NCBI GenBank assembly: GCA_035531675.1
Contig: DATKSL010000022.1
Location: forward strand, 12,817 to 76,816
DNA from: JAJPIG01 sp035531675
GTDB lineage: Bacteria > Desulfobacterota > Binatia > Binatales > Binataceae
Length of the DNA stretch: 64,000 nt
Reading direction: 5' to 3'
In this document: in pieces, positions 52,808 to 61,824 of the stretch
How the letters are laid out: every line of letters starts with the position of its first letter
How positions within the stretch are numbered: position 1 is the first letter of the stretch
Program-made: the position numbers and the translations under genes
The notes under the pieces: model-generated
Told to the model about the DNA's origin: nothing
The model's database searches: none
What the model saw: only the letters and a program-made list of their open reading frames with translations

Positions 52808-52909
52808 ATGGACCTGTCTCGATGGCTCCAAAACGTCCATCGCGGCAGCCGTTTACGGGCTGTCAACCTGGCCGGGCGTGCTATCGTCTATAGATATGGG
52901 CTGGAGTGA
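52808..52909 (+). CDS. Small ORF with strong ribosome site before macA
   Basis: A 33-residue frame starts at ATG 52808 with GGGGGAG about six bases before it, and stops at 52909, 46 bases before the macA ATG. The peptide is basic with no clear signal. It could be a leader peptide or a chance ORF. Confidence 0.25.
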   Translation: MDLSRWLQNVHRGSRLRAVNLAGRAIVYRYGLE

Positions 52910-52954
52910 CCGGCTTTTTCGCGGGCACGAGCCTTGCTCCATTATTCGCTGACC

Positions 52955-54148
52955 ATGCCATCCTGGGTTACATCACGGCGTTTTCTGATAGCGGTCGGTA
53001 TCGCAGCGCTGGCCGCTTTCTACCTGATCTTCCTGCGCGGCGGCGCACCTGCGGTCACCTACCTCACCGCCAAGGTCACGCGCGGCTCGATCGTGCGCGC
53101 GGTGGTCGCGACCGGTACCGTCAACCCGGTCACCACCGTGCAGGTCGGCAGCTACGTCTCGGGGCCGATCCAGGCGATCTACGCCGATTTCAATTCGCCG
53201 GTTAAGGCCGGCCAGTTGATCGCGAAAATCGATCCGCGTCCGTTCGAGGTCAAGGTCGCCCAATCCACCGCCACCCTCGCCAACGCCAGGGCGCAGTTGG
53301 ACAAGGACTCGGCCGACATGGCCTACAAGAAAATTACCGCCGAGCGCGATCGCCAGTTGCGCGCCGCCAACGTCGTTTCGCAGGACACCGTCGATAGCGC
53401 GCACAGCGCCTACCTGCAGGCCCAGGCCCAGGTCGCGCTCGATCGCGCCAATATCCAGCAACAGCAGGCGATGCTCCACGAGGCGCAGGTCAACCTCGGC
53501 TACACCAATATCGTCTCACCGGTCGACGGCACGGTGGTGTCGCGCAACGTCGACGTCGGTCAGACCGTGGCCTCCAGCTTTCAGACCCCGACCCTGTTCC
53601 TGATCGCGCGCGATCTCACCCAGATGCAGGTCGATACCAACGTCAGCGAATCCGATATCGGCAACGTGCGCAGCGGCGAGCGGGCCGAATTCCATGTCGA
53701 CGCCTTTCCCGATCGCCCCTTTATTGGCAGCGTCGGCCAGGTGCGCCAGGCCCCGATCACGGTGCAGAACGTGGTGACCTACGATGTGGTGGTGAACGTC
53801 GCCAACCCCGAACTGCTGTTGAAACCCGGGATGACCGCCGACGTCACGATTATCACCGCCCGGCGCGACGACGTGTTGCGCCTGCCGGTCGAGGCGCTGC
53901 GCTTCGCGCCGAAGATCGACGGCGCCACCGCCCCGACGGCCAGCGCTCCGCCGATCGCCGACACCACCAGGGCCCGGGTCTTTATCCAGCGCGGAGGGAC
54001 GCTCGAAGCGGTACCGCTCAAGACCGGGCTCAGCGACGGCACCTGGGTCGAGGTGCTGAGCGGTAACCTCGCGCTGGGGCAGAAAGTCGTGACCGACGAG
54101 ATCCGCGCCGACGCGACCCAACTCTCGCCGCCGCATTTCCCCCATTAG
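52955..54148 (+). CDS. MacA/HlyD-type periplasmic adaptor
   Basis: A 397-residue membrane-fusion protein with an N-terminal transmembrane segment (FLIAVGIAALAAFYLIFL), a biotinyl-lipoyl-like hybrid motif (GPIQAIYADFNSPVKAGQLI), a coiled-coil hairpin (about 90-175) and a beta-barrel end (DFVLRLPVEALRF region). It links an inner-membrane pump to an outer-membrane channel. ATG 52955 is chosen over TTG 52934. The next gene, 7 bases on, encodes a MacB-type pump, so they act together. No TolC gene is in the window. Confidence 0.9.
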   Translation: MPSWVTSRRFLIAVGIAALAAFYLIFLRGGAPAVTYLTAKVTRGSIVRAVVATGTVNPVTTVQVGSYVSGPIQAIYADFNSPVKAGQLIAKIDPRPFEVKVAQSTATLANARAQLDKDSADMAYKKITAERDRQLRAANVVSQDTVDSAHSAYLQAQAQVALDRANIQQQQAMLHEAQVNLGYTNIVSPVDGTVVSRNVDVGQTVASSFQTPTLFLIARDLTQMQVDTNVSESDIGNVRSGERAEFHVDAFPDRPFIGSVGQVRQAPITVQNVVTYDVVVNVANPELLLKPGMTADVTIITARRDDVLRLPVEALRFAPKIDGATAPTASAPPIADTTRARVFIQRGGTLEAVPLKTGLSDGTWVEVLSGNLALGQKVVTDEIRADATQLSPPHFPH

Positions 54149-54155
54149 CGGAGTC

Positions 54156-56291
54156 ATGATGGCTGCGGTGATCGAGACCGTCGAGCTGTCCAAGGTCTAC
54201 CGGGCCGGCGACGTCGAGGTGCGGGCGCTCAGCGGCGTCAACCTGCGCATCGCAGCGGGCGAGTTTATCGCCATCATGGGCGCCTCGGGTTCCGGCAAAT
54301 CGACGCTGATGAACCTGCTGGGATGTCTCGATCGGCCGACCAGCGGACGCTACGTGCTCGACGGCGTCGAGGTGGCGACGCTCGATGAGCCGGCGCTGGC
54401 CGAGATTCGCAGCTCGCGCATCGGCTTCGTCTTCCAGAGCTTCAACCTGCTGGCCCGCACCAGTGCGCGCGAGAACGTCGAGATGCCGCTGTTCTATGCG
54501 CGCGCGTCGCATGACGGCGTCCATCGGGCGCACGATCTGCTGCGGATGGTCGGGCTGGAGGGGCGCGAGGCGAGCCTGCCCAACCAGCTTTCGGGCGGCC
54601 AGCAGCAGCGGGTCGCAATCGCGCGGGCGCTGGTCAACGACCCGCGGATTCTGCTCGCCGACGAGCCGACCGGCAATCTCGACTCGAAGAACTCGGCCGA
54701 GATCATGGAGCTTATCCGGCGGCTCAATCGCGAGCGCGGACTGACGGTGATCGTCGTCACCCACGATCCCGAGGTCGCCGGCTATGCCGACCGGGTGGTC
54801 ACTTTTCGCGACGGTTATATCCTTGCCGACGAACGCCGCGCCGGGGCCGCCGCGCCGCCCGCCCCCGCCGGCGTTGTTGAGCTCCCGGTCTCCACCATCG
54901 ACGAGCAGGAGCCGCGGGGCTTAGGCCTGATGGCTCTGACGGCGGCGGCCCGCGCGCTCAAGCGCAACAAGTTGCGGGCCGCGCTGACCATGCTCGGCAT
55001 CTTCATCGGCGTCGCCGCGCTGATCGCGATGATCGCGGTGGGCGACGGCGCGCGGGCCGCGGTGCAGGAGCAGATGGCGAGCCTCGGCACCAATCTGCTG
55101 GTGGTGCTGCCCGGCGCCACCACCGCCAACGGCGTGCGCGCCGGCTTCGGCAGCGTCTCGACGCTCACGGTCGGCGACGCGCAGGCGATCGCCAAGGAAG
55201 ATCGGGCGGTCGCCGAGACCGCCTATTTCGACCGCCAGATCGCGCAGGTGGTCAACGGCAATCGCAACTGGAGCACCAGTATCAATGGCACCACGCCGAG
55301 CTATCTGACGGTCCGCGATTGGCCGGTGGCCCTCGGCCGCGCCTTCGATGAGGCTGAAGCGCGCAGCGCCGCCGACGTCTGTCTGCTCGGCCAAACCGTG
55401 GTGCGCAACCTGTTCGGCGAAAATCAGAACCCCATCGGCGCGATCATCCGCGTCAAGGGGGCGCCGCTGCGCGTGATCGGCGTGCTCGCCGCCAAGGGCC
55501 AGTCGAGCTGGGGCCAGGACCAGGACGACGTGGTGGTGATGCCGTTTCTGACCGCCGAGCGCAAGGTGCTCGGCACCGCCCAGGCCAGCCAACAGCCCTC
55601 GGCCGCGGCCACGCCGGGTCCCGGCAACAACCCGGTGCTGAATCCCTATGCGAGCGTGCCGACCACCAACTCGCTCTACAGCAGCACCAACACGGTCATC
55701 AGCCCGTTCGGCAATCCGCTCAAGATTTCAGGCGTGGTCAACATGATCTACGCCAAGGCCAGGAGCGCGGCGCTGGTCGATCAGGCGCAGGCGCAGATCC
55801 AGCGCACGCTCCACCGCCGCCATCACACCGCGCCCGGCCAGGAGGACGATTTCACCGTCCGCAGCCTCAACGAAATCGCCCAGGCCTCCGAGAGCGCGAG
55901 CCGCGTGATGACGCTGCTGCTGGCGACGGTGGCCTCGATTTCGCTGCTGGTCGGCGGCATCGGGATCATGAACATCATGCTGGTCTCGGTCACCGAACGG
56001 ACCCGCGAGATCGGCATCCGGATGGCGCTCGGCGCGCGCCGCTTCCATATCATGATGCAGTTCCTGGTCGAGGCGCTGCTGTTATGCGTGATCGGCGGCG
56101 TCGCCGGGATCATCCTGGGCGTGGTCGCCTCCCATCTGATCTCGGCGCTCGCCCATTGGCCGACGCAGATTTCGGCGCTCTCGATTATCGGCGGCTTTCT
56201 GTTTGCCGCGGGCGTCGGCGTGTTCTTCGGCTACTATCCGGCGCGCAAGGCGGCGCTGCTCGATCCGATCGACGCGCTGCACTACGAGTAG
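54156..56291 (+). CDS. MacB-type ABC exporter (ATPase fused to permease)
   Basis: A 711-residue protein. Residues 1-230 form an ABC ATPase: Walker A GASGSGKST (44-52), signature LSGGQQQR (146-153), Walker B LLADEPTGNLDSKN. After a linker the membrane part begins near 265 with the first helix (LRAALTMLGIFIGVAALIAMIAV), a large periplasmic domain (about 300-560), and the FtsX-type helices near the end (SISLLVGGIGIMNIMLVSVTERTREIGIRMALGA). It is a mechanotransmission-type exporter of lipoproteins, toxins or peptides. A proline-rich linker joins the two parts. Confidence 0.93.
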   Translation: MMAAVIETVELSKVYRAGDVEVRALSGVNLRIAAGEFIAIMGASGSGKSTLMNLLGCLDRPTSGRYVLDGVEVATLDEPALAEIRSSRIGFVFQSFNLLARTSARENVEMPLFYARASHDGVHRAHDLLRMVGLEGREASLPNQLSGGQQQRVAIARALVNDPRILLADEPTGNLDSKNSAEIMELIRRLNRERGLTVIVVTHDPEVAGYADRVVTFRDGYILADERRAGAAAPPAPAGVVELPVSTIDEQEPRGLGLMALTAAARALKRNKLRAALTMLGIFIGVAALIAMIAVGDGARAAVQEQMASLGTNLLVVLPGATTANGVRAGFGSVSTLTVGDAQAIAKEDRAVAETAYFDRQIAQVVNGNRNWSTSINGTTPSYLTVRDWPVALGRAFDEAEARSAADVCLLGQTVVRNLFGENQNPIGAIIRVKGAPLRVIGVLAAKGQSSWGQDQDDVVVMPFLTAERKVLGTAQASQQPSAAATPGPGNNPVLNPYASVPTTNSLYSSTNTVISPFGNPLKISGVVNMIYAKARSAALVDQAQAQIQRTLHRRHHTAPGQEDDFTVRSLNEIAQASESASRVMTLLLATVASISLLVGGIGIMNIMLVSVTERTREIGIRMALGARRFHIMMQFLVEALLLCVIGGVAGIILGVVASHLISALAHWPTQISALSIIGGFLFAAGVGVFFGYYPARKAALLDPIDALHYE

Positions 56292-56312
56292 GCCGGGCTC
56301 GGCCCGGCGAAT

Positions 56313-56474
56313 CGCTCCGCGTAGATCCCTCCGCTGCGTCTTGCTCCCTGCGGTCGCTTCGACTTCGGTCGGGATGACAGCAGAATAATTCGGCGCTTGG
56401 AGAGGCTCCGTTTTTGTCATCCCGAGCGCAGCCCAAGCATCGCGCGAGCGTAGTCGAGGGATCGACGCGGAGCG
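56313..56474. repeat. Inverted pair of a dispersed repeat between convergent genes
   Basis: CGCTCCGCG (56313-56321) and CGCGGAGCG (56466-56474) bound a 162-base inverted structure; inner arms include TCGGGATGACA and GTCATCCCGA. It lies between the convergent ends of the MacB and GlmS genes. It resembles the element at 34971-35088 and may form a two-way terminator. Confidence 0.65.
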
Positions 56475-56496
56475 ATTTGCAGGGTTTCAGCCCTGC

Positions 56497-58329
56497 TTAC
56501 TCGACGGTGACCGACTTGGCGAGATTGCGCGGCTGATCGACGTCGGTGCCGCGGTAGACCGCGATATGGTAGGCCAGCAACTGCAGCGGCACCGTGGTCA
56601 GCACCGGCATCAGCATCCGATCGGTGGTCGGCACGTCGATTATCTCCATCGCCACCTCCTCGAGCTCGGGCGTGCGACGGTCGGTGACCGCGATGATGCG
56701 GCCGTTGCGCGACTCGACCTCCTTGAGGTTCGACATGGTCTTGTCGAACACGCTGTCGTTGGGGATTATCACCACCACCGGCATCTCGTCGTCGATAAGC
56801 GCGATCGGTCCGTGCTTCATCTCGCCGGCCGGGTAGCCCTCGGCGTGGATATAGGAAATCTCCTTGAGCTTGAGCGCGCCTTCGAGCGCGACCGGGTAGT
56901 TGATGCCGCGGCCGAGGTAGAGGAAGTCGCGCGCGCGGCTGTACTTGCGCGCGATCTTCTGAATCTGCTTTTCGGTCCCGAGCAGCTGCTCGATCTGCGC
57001 CGGAATCGCGAACACCGGCGCCAGCCGTTTTTCGACCTCGGCTTCGCTGAGCCGTCCCATCCGCGCCGCGGTATGGATCGCGAACAGGTAGTAGGCCTCG
57101 ATTTGGGTGAGAAAGCACTTGGTGGTGGTGACGCTGATCTCCGGGCCGCAGCGCGTGTAGAGCCGGGCGTCGGCCTTGCGCGCGATCGAGGAATCGACGG
57201 TGTTGGTGATCGCCAGCATCCGCGCCCCGCGCCGCCGCCCCTCTTCCATCGCGGCCAGCGTGTCGGCGGTCTCGCCCGACTGGGAGACGGCGATCAGCAG
57301 CGTATGGGCGTCGATCGCCGGGTTGCGATAGCGGAACTCGGCCGAGTAATCGACCTCGGTCGGCAGCCCGCACAGCTCTTCGATCATGAACTTGCCGATC
57401 AACGATGAAATCCACGAGGCGCCCGCACTGACCATCACCACCCGCGTGATCGCTTGGGGACCGCCGGCGCCGAACGGATCCTCGTCGAGCCGCACGGTGC
57501 CGGCCCCGGCGCTGGCGCGTCCGGCGAGCGTGTTGATCCAGGCCTGCGGCTGCTCGGCGATCTCCTTGCGCAGGTAATGCTGAAAGCCGGCCTTGGTGGC
57601 GGCCACCGCGTCCCATTCGATCTGGCGCGGCTGACGCTCGATCGGCGCGCCGTCGAAATTCATCAGCCGCACGCTGTCGGCGCGCACCTCCGCCATCTCG
57701 CCGTCTTCGAGCACGATCACGCGCCGGGTATGCTCCAGGATTGCCGGGATATCCGAGGCGACGAAGTTTTCGCCCTCGCCCAGCCCCAGCACCAGCGGGG
57801 TCGCGGTTTTCGCCGCCACCAGCGTCCCCGGCTCGCTCTCCGACAGCACCACGATCGAGAACGAGCCGCGCAGCTCCGCGATCGCGGCCCGCACCGCCGC
57901 GCCGAGTCCGCCGCCGTCCTTGAGACGCTCCTCGATCAGATGCGAGACCAGCTCGGTGTCGGTCTCCGAGACCAGCTTATGGCCGCGTCCGGTCAGCGCC
58001 GCGCGCAGCTCGACATAGTTTTCGATAATGCCGTTGTGAATCACCGCCACCGGACCGGCCTGATGGGGATGGGCGTTGGTTTCGGAGGGGCGGCCGTGCG
58101 TCGCCCATCGAGTATGGCCGATCCCGATATGGCCGGTGAGCGGGTGCTTCTCGACCAGGCGGCGCAGATTTTCGAGCTTGCCGACCGCGCGGCGGATTTC
58201 GAGCCGGCCGCTGCCGTTGAGGGTCGCAATCCCGGCCGAATCGTAGCCGCGATATTCGAGCCGCTGGAGGCCGCCGAGCAACAGCGGATAGGCCTCGCGC
58301 GGTCCGACGTAGCCGACAATGCCACACAT
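56497..58329 (-). CDS. glmS: Glutamine-fructose-6-phosphate aminotransferase
   Basis: A 610-residue GlmS that makes glucosamine-6-phosphate, the first step to UDP-GlcNAc. The N-terminal glutaminase has the nucleophile Cys2 (MCGIVGYVG). Two SIS sugar-isomerase domains follow, with SQSGETADT near 350 and CEEISY-type segment KEISYIHAEGYPAGEMKHGPIAL near 485-508. The C-terminus ends in the conserved LAKSVTVE. It lies six bases downstream of glmU on the same strand, so the two steps to UDP-GlcNAc are made together. No glmS ribozyme is expected inside this operon and none is seen. Confidence 0.98.
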   Translation of the reverse strand: MCGIVGYVGPREAYPLLLGGLQRLEYRGYDSAGIATLNGSGRLEIRRAVGKLENLRRLVEKHPLTGHIGIGHTRWATHGRPSETNAHPHQAGPVAVIHNGIIENYVELRAALTGRGHKLVSETDTELVSHLIEERLKDGGGLGAAVRAAIAELRGSFSIVVLSESEPGTLVAAKTATPLVLGLGEGENFVASDIPAILEHTRRVIVLEDGEMAEVRADSVRLMNFDGAPIERQPRQIEWDAVAATKAGFQHYLRKEIAEQPQAWINTLAGRASAGAGTVRLDEDPFGAGGPQAITRVVMVSAGASWISSLIGKFMIEELCGLPTEVDYSAEFRYRNPAIDAHTLLIAVSQSGETADTLAAMEEGRRRGARMLAITNTVDSSIARKADARLYTRCGPEISVTTTKCFLTQIEAYYLFAIHTAARMGRLSEAEVEKRLAPVFAIPAQIEQLLGTEKQIQKIARKYSRARDFLYLGRGINYPVALEGALKLKEISYIHAEGYPAGEMKHGPIALIDDEMPVVVIIPNDSVFDKTMSNLKEVESRNGRIIAVTDRRTPELEEVAMEIIDVPTTDRMLMPVLTTVPLQLLAYHIAVYRGTDVDQPRNLAKSVTVE

Positions 58330-58335
58330 CGCCGC

Positions 58336-59787
58336 TTACTCCCGACCCTCGCCGCTGTGGCCGGCGCCGGTGCCGTCGGCCTTGCGATGGCGCTTGCGCC
58401 AGCCTTCGGTCCATCCCGGTTTGACGGCCTGCGGATGGCGCGAGACGCACAGCGCGCCGTCGGGCACGTCGCGCAGGACAGTGGTGCCCGAGGCGACGTA
58501 GACGTCGCTGCCGACCTTGACCGGCGCCACCAGCTGGGTGTCGCATCCGACCATGCAGCGATCGCCGATCTCGGTGCGATGCTTGTCGTAGCCGTCGTAA
58601 TTGACGGTGATCACGCCGCAGCCGAGGTTGGTGTCGCGGCCGATAACCGCGTCGCCGAGGTAGCTCAGATGGCTGGCCTTGGAGCCGCGGCCGATCCGGG
58701 CCTGCTTGGTCTCGACGAAATTGCCGATGCGATTGTGGCCCTCGAGCTCGGTGCCGGCGCGCAGATTGGCGAACGGTCCGATCTCGCAATCCTCACCGAT
58801 GCGGCATTGCTCGGCGCGCACCCCCAGCTTCAGATAGCTGCGCGCGCCGATCGATACTTCGCTCAGGAAGGCGGTGCCTTCGATCCGCACGCCGTCGCCG
58901 ATGCGGCAATGGCCGACAATCTGGACGTTGGGGCCGATCACGCAATCGCGCCCGACTTCGGCCTCTTCACTGATATAGACGGTGGCGGGATCGACCATCG
59001 TGACCCCGGCCGCCATCAGGCGGCGATTGGTCTCGCGACGAATATCGGCTTCCATCTCTGCCAGCTCCTCGCGTGAATTCACCCCGGCGAACTCGGCCGG
59101 ATGCTCCGCAACCCAGGCCCGGACCTCAAGGCCGCGCCGGCGTACGGCGGCGACGATGTCGGTCAGATAGTACTCGCCCTGGGCGTTGACCGGGCGCAGC
59201 TCATCGAGCGCCTGGCGCAGCACGGCGGCGTCGGCGAGATAGACGCCGGTGTTGATTTCGTCGATCGCGAGTTCGGCGGGGGTGGCGTCGGCCGCCTCCA
59301 CGATCGCGCTTACGGCGCCGGCCGTATCGCGCACGATCCGGCCGTAGCGGGCGGGCGATTCAAGCCGCGTACTGATAAGCGAGAGCGGTGCGCCGCGGTG
59401 GCGATGGCTCGCGAGGCAGCGGCTCAGCGTGTCCGACGACAGCCGCGGCATGTCGCCATAGACCAGCAACACGTCGCCGGCGAACTCCGCCGGGAGCATC
59501 CGCATCCCGCAGCGGGCGGCGTCGCCGGTGCCCCGCGGCTGGTCCTGGATCGCGAATCGAATCGCGCCGCCATCGAGATGCCCCGCGAGCGCCGCTTCGA
59601 CCTCGGCGGCGCCGTGGCCGAGCACCACGATCGCGGGGTCGGGCGCGAGCCCGGAAATTGCCGTCAGCAGACGCACGATCATCGGACGCCCGCCGACCGG
59701 ATGGATGACCTTGGGAGACGCCGAGCGCATCCGCGTGCCGAATCCGGCCGCCATCACGATCGCGGCGAGCGGTCGTTCGCGCGTCAT
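58336..59787 (-). CDS. glmU: Bifunctional UDP-N-acetylglucosamine pyrophosphorylase/glucosamine-1-phosphate acetyltransferase
   Basis: A 483-residue GlmU. The N-terminal half (about 1-230) is the uridyltransferase with AAGFGTRMRS and the PKVIHPV segment. The C-terminal left-handed beta-helix (about 250-450) is the acetyltransferase, with ETKQARIGRGSKASHLSYLGD carrying the catalytic His, and NYDGYDKHRTEIGD for the cofactor. A short basic tail ends the protein. It is followed by glmS six bases later. A palindromic repeat at 59829-59891 lies just upstream of its start. Confidence 0.97.
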   Translation of the reverse strand: MTRERPLAAIVMAAGFGTRMRSASPKVIHPVGGRPMIVRLLTAISGLAPDPAIVVLGHGAAEVEAALAGHLDGGAIRFAIQDQPRGTGDAARCGMRMLPAEFAGDVLLVYGDMPRLSSDTLSRCLASHRHRGAPLSLISTRLESPARYGRIVRDTAGAVSAIVEAADATPAELAIDEINTGVYLADAAVLRQALDELRPVNAQGEYYLTDIVAAVRRRGLEVRAWVAEHPAEFAGVNSREELAEMEADIRRETNRRLMAAGVTMVDPATVYISEEAEVGRDCVIGPNVQIVGHCRIGDGVRIEGTAFLSEVSIGARSYLKLGVRAEQCRIGEDCEIGPFANLRAGTELEGHNRIGNFVETKQARIGRGSKASHLSYLGDAVIGRDTNLGCGVITVNYDGYDKHRTEIGDRCMVGCDTQLVAPVKVGSDVYVASGTTVLRDVPDGALCVSRHPQAVKPGWTEGWRKRHRKADGTGAGHSGEGRE

Positions 59788-59828
59788 CTGCTTATCGTCC
59801 AGGGGAAGGTCTGCACAACGCCCATTGT

Positions 59829-59891
59829 GTCATTCTGAGCGCAGCGAAGAATCCCGGGATTCTTCACTGCGCAGACTCCATTCAGAATGAC
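59829..59891. repeat. Near-perfect palindromic copy of a dispersed repeat
   Basis: The left arm runs from 59829 to 59854 and the right arm from 59857 to 59891, with a nine-base insert in the right arm, around a CCCGGG centre. The arms share GTCATTCTGA and GCGCAG-GAAGAATCC. It lies between the zinc-ribbon gene end and the glmU start, both on the minus strand. Confidence 0.75.
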
Positions 59892-59941
59892 GACCTGACT
59901 TGCGCGCGCGGGATGTCGGGTCGAATAGCTTTCGGGAACTA

Positions 59942-60229
59942 TCAGTCAAAAGACTTCTTCTTGAACAACGCTTCGAGGCGATCCTTGGGCGAGGCGGCCG
60001 CAGCCGCGGCGCGAGGCTTGGCGGAGGGCGCGAAAAAATCGCAGAAGTTGCCGCGCTCCTTGTCGACTACCCGCTCAGTCATCGTCTCCCGGCACTGGTT
60101 ATTGTAGGCCGGATCGTAAAATTCGCAGTTGAGGCAGACGTGCAGCGCCCGGTCGCATCGCGAACAATGGTCGCGAAAGCCGACCCGCTCTTTGGTCTCG
60201 ACGGGCTCACCGCACTTCCAGCAATTCAC
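59942..60229 (-). CDS. Small zinc-ribbon protein
   Basis: A 95-residue protein whose first 50 residues carry a clear zinc pattern: CWKCGEP (3-6), CSRCDR (22-25), CLNCEFY (32-35), and further Cys near 46 and 63. The C-terminus is charged (KDRLEALFKKKSFD) with an alanine-rich linker. It resembles small nucleic-acid or protein-binding ribbons of unknown role. The start is GTG 60229. It is divergent from xerC. Confidence 0.75.
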   Translation of the reverse strand: MNCWKCGEPVETKERVGFRDHCSRCDRALHVCLNCEFYDPAYNNQCRETMTERVVDKERGNFCDFFAPSAKPRAAAAAASPKDRLEALFKKKSFD

Positions 60230-60303
60230 TGTCGAACCGAAAACCGGCCTTTTGCGCTCAAAACCCAGTTGGTAGCATAGCGGTCAGGCAGAATGGGTGC
60301 GAG

Positions 60304-61212
60304 ATGATTGTAGAGGTCGAGGCGTTTGCGTCCGCGCTCGGACGCGCCGGACGTGCGTCGCGCAACACGGTGGCCGGCTACCGGCGCGATCTGATCGATT
60401 TCCGCCGCTTCCTGCTCGAGCGCGGATGGGCCGTCGACGGCGGCGAACGGGTGAATCCGGACCGGGTGACCGATGATCACGTGCGGAGCTATCTAGCCGA
60501 GATGCTGAAGCGGGCGACGCGCAGCACCGTGCAACGCCGGCTGTTCGCGTTGAAGGCGTTCTTTCGCTATCGCGAGACGGCGATCGGCGTCCCCAGTCCG
60601 GCGCGCGCGCTCCGATCGCCGCGGCTCGAGCGGCGCCTGCCGATCGTGCTGGGCGAGGACGAAGTCGGCCGGCTGATCGAAGTCGCGGCCCGCCCGGGTC
60701 AGGAGCGCGGCCCGGCGACGCTCCGGGATCGTGCGATCGTCGAGACGCTCTATTCGGCCGGTTTACGGGTCAGCGAACTAACGGCGATGAATTGGCGAAA
60801 TATCGACGAAGAACTGGGAATGGTCACGATCGAAATGGGCAAAGGCGGCAAAGGGCGGATCGTCCCGATTGGCGAGCCCGCGCTGGCCGCGCTGCTCGAG
60901 TGGCGCCGCGCGATGCCGATTGCGTGGTCGCACGACGGCCCGGTAATCACCAACCTGCGCGGCGGACGGTTGTCGGTCCGCGCGGTGCAGAAAATCGTCG
61001 AGCGCCGCCTCGTCGAGTCGGGCGTCGCCACCGCGGTCAGCCCGCACGGCCTGCGCCACTGTTTCGCGACCCATCTGCTGAATCATGGCGCCGACCTGCG
61101 CTCGATCCAGGAGATGCTCGGCCATTCGAGTCTTGCCACCACGCAGCGCTACACTCATGTCAGCGTCAAGCATCTGAAAGAGGTTTATCGCCGTGCCCAT
61201 CCCCGCGCCTGA
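60304..61212 (+). CDS. xerC: Tyrosine recombinase XerC-like
   Basis: A 302-residue tyrosine recombinase. The N-terminal SAM-like core-binding domain is about 1-100. Catalytic residues are Arg155 (SAGLRVSEL), Lys180 or 183 (MGKGGKGR), His248 and Arg251 (HGLRHCF), His274 (LGHSSL) and Tyr283 (TQRYTHV). It resolves chromosome dimers at dif, with a partner XerD. It overlaps the hslV gene by 20 bases, as in the codV-clpQ-clpY order of Bacillus. Confidence 0.93.
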   Translation: MIVEVEAFASALGRAGRASRNTVAGYRRDLIDFRRFLLERGWAVDGGERVNPDRVTDDHVRSYLAEMLKRATRSTVQRRLFALKAFFRYRETAIGVPSPARALRSPRLERRLPIVLGEDEVGRLIEVAARPGQERGPATLRDRAIVETLYSAGLRVSELTAMNWRNIDEELGMVTIEMGKGGKGRIVPIGEPALAALLEWRRAMPIAWSHDGPVITNLRGGRLSVRAVQKIVERRLVESGVATAVSPHGLRHCFATHLLNHGADLRSIQEMLGHSSLATTQRYTHVSVKHLKEVYRRAHPRA

Positions 61213-61756
61213 TTCCGCTCAGCTATTTCACGGCACCACGATCCTGTGCGTGCGCCACGCCGACCGGGTGGTGATGGCGGGCGACGGCCAGGTGAGTATC
61301 GGCGCGACCATCATGAAACGCACCGCCCGCAAGGTGCGCCGCCTGCATGATGATCGCGTACTGGCGGGCTTCGCCGGGTCGACCGCCGACGCGATGACGC
61401 TGTTCGACAAGTTCGAGGCCAAGCTCCAGGAGTTCGGCGGCAACCTGCGCCGCGCCGCGGTCGAGCTGGCCAAGGACTGGCGTACCGATCGGATGCTGCG
61501 GCGGCTCGAGGCGATGCTGGTGATCGCCGACCGCGCCGACTCGCTGCTGATTTCCGGCGCCGGCGACGTGCTCGAACCCGACGACGGCCTGATCGCGATC
61601 GGATCGGGCGGCAACTTTGCGCTGGCCGCGGCGCGCGCGATGGTGCGCTATAACCCGGCCATGGGCGCCCGCGAGATTGCCGAGGGGGCGATGAAAATCG
61701 CCGCCGAGATCTGCGTTTATACCAACGATCAGCTTATAATAGAGGAACTCGCTTAA
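61193..61756 (+). CDS. hslV: ATP-dependent protease peptidase subunit
   Basis: A 187-residue HslV (ClpQ), the proteolytic ring of the HslUV protease. After autoprocessing the nucleophile is Thr15, seen in FHGTTILCVR; the following blocks are MAGDGQVSIGATIMK and YTNDQLIIEEL. It starts at GTG 61193, within the xerC 3' end. The propeptide of 14 residues is longer than in E. coli HslV, which loses only Met. The next gene is hslU. Confidence 0.96.
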   Translation: MPIPAPDSAQLFHGTTILCVRHADRVVMAGDGQVSIGATIMKRTARKVRRLHDDRVLAGFAGSTADAMTLFDKFEAKLQEFGGNLRRAAVELAKDWRTDRMLRRLEAMLVIADRADSLLISGAGDVLEPDDGLIAIGSGGNFALAAARAMVRYNPAMGAREIAEGAMKIAAEICVYTNDQLIIEELA

Positions 61757-61824
61757 ATGACTTCGCTTTCGCGTCGCCCGGCCTCGGCCATCGCGGCGCG
61801 CGCCGTTTCGGCCAGGATTGTTGC

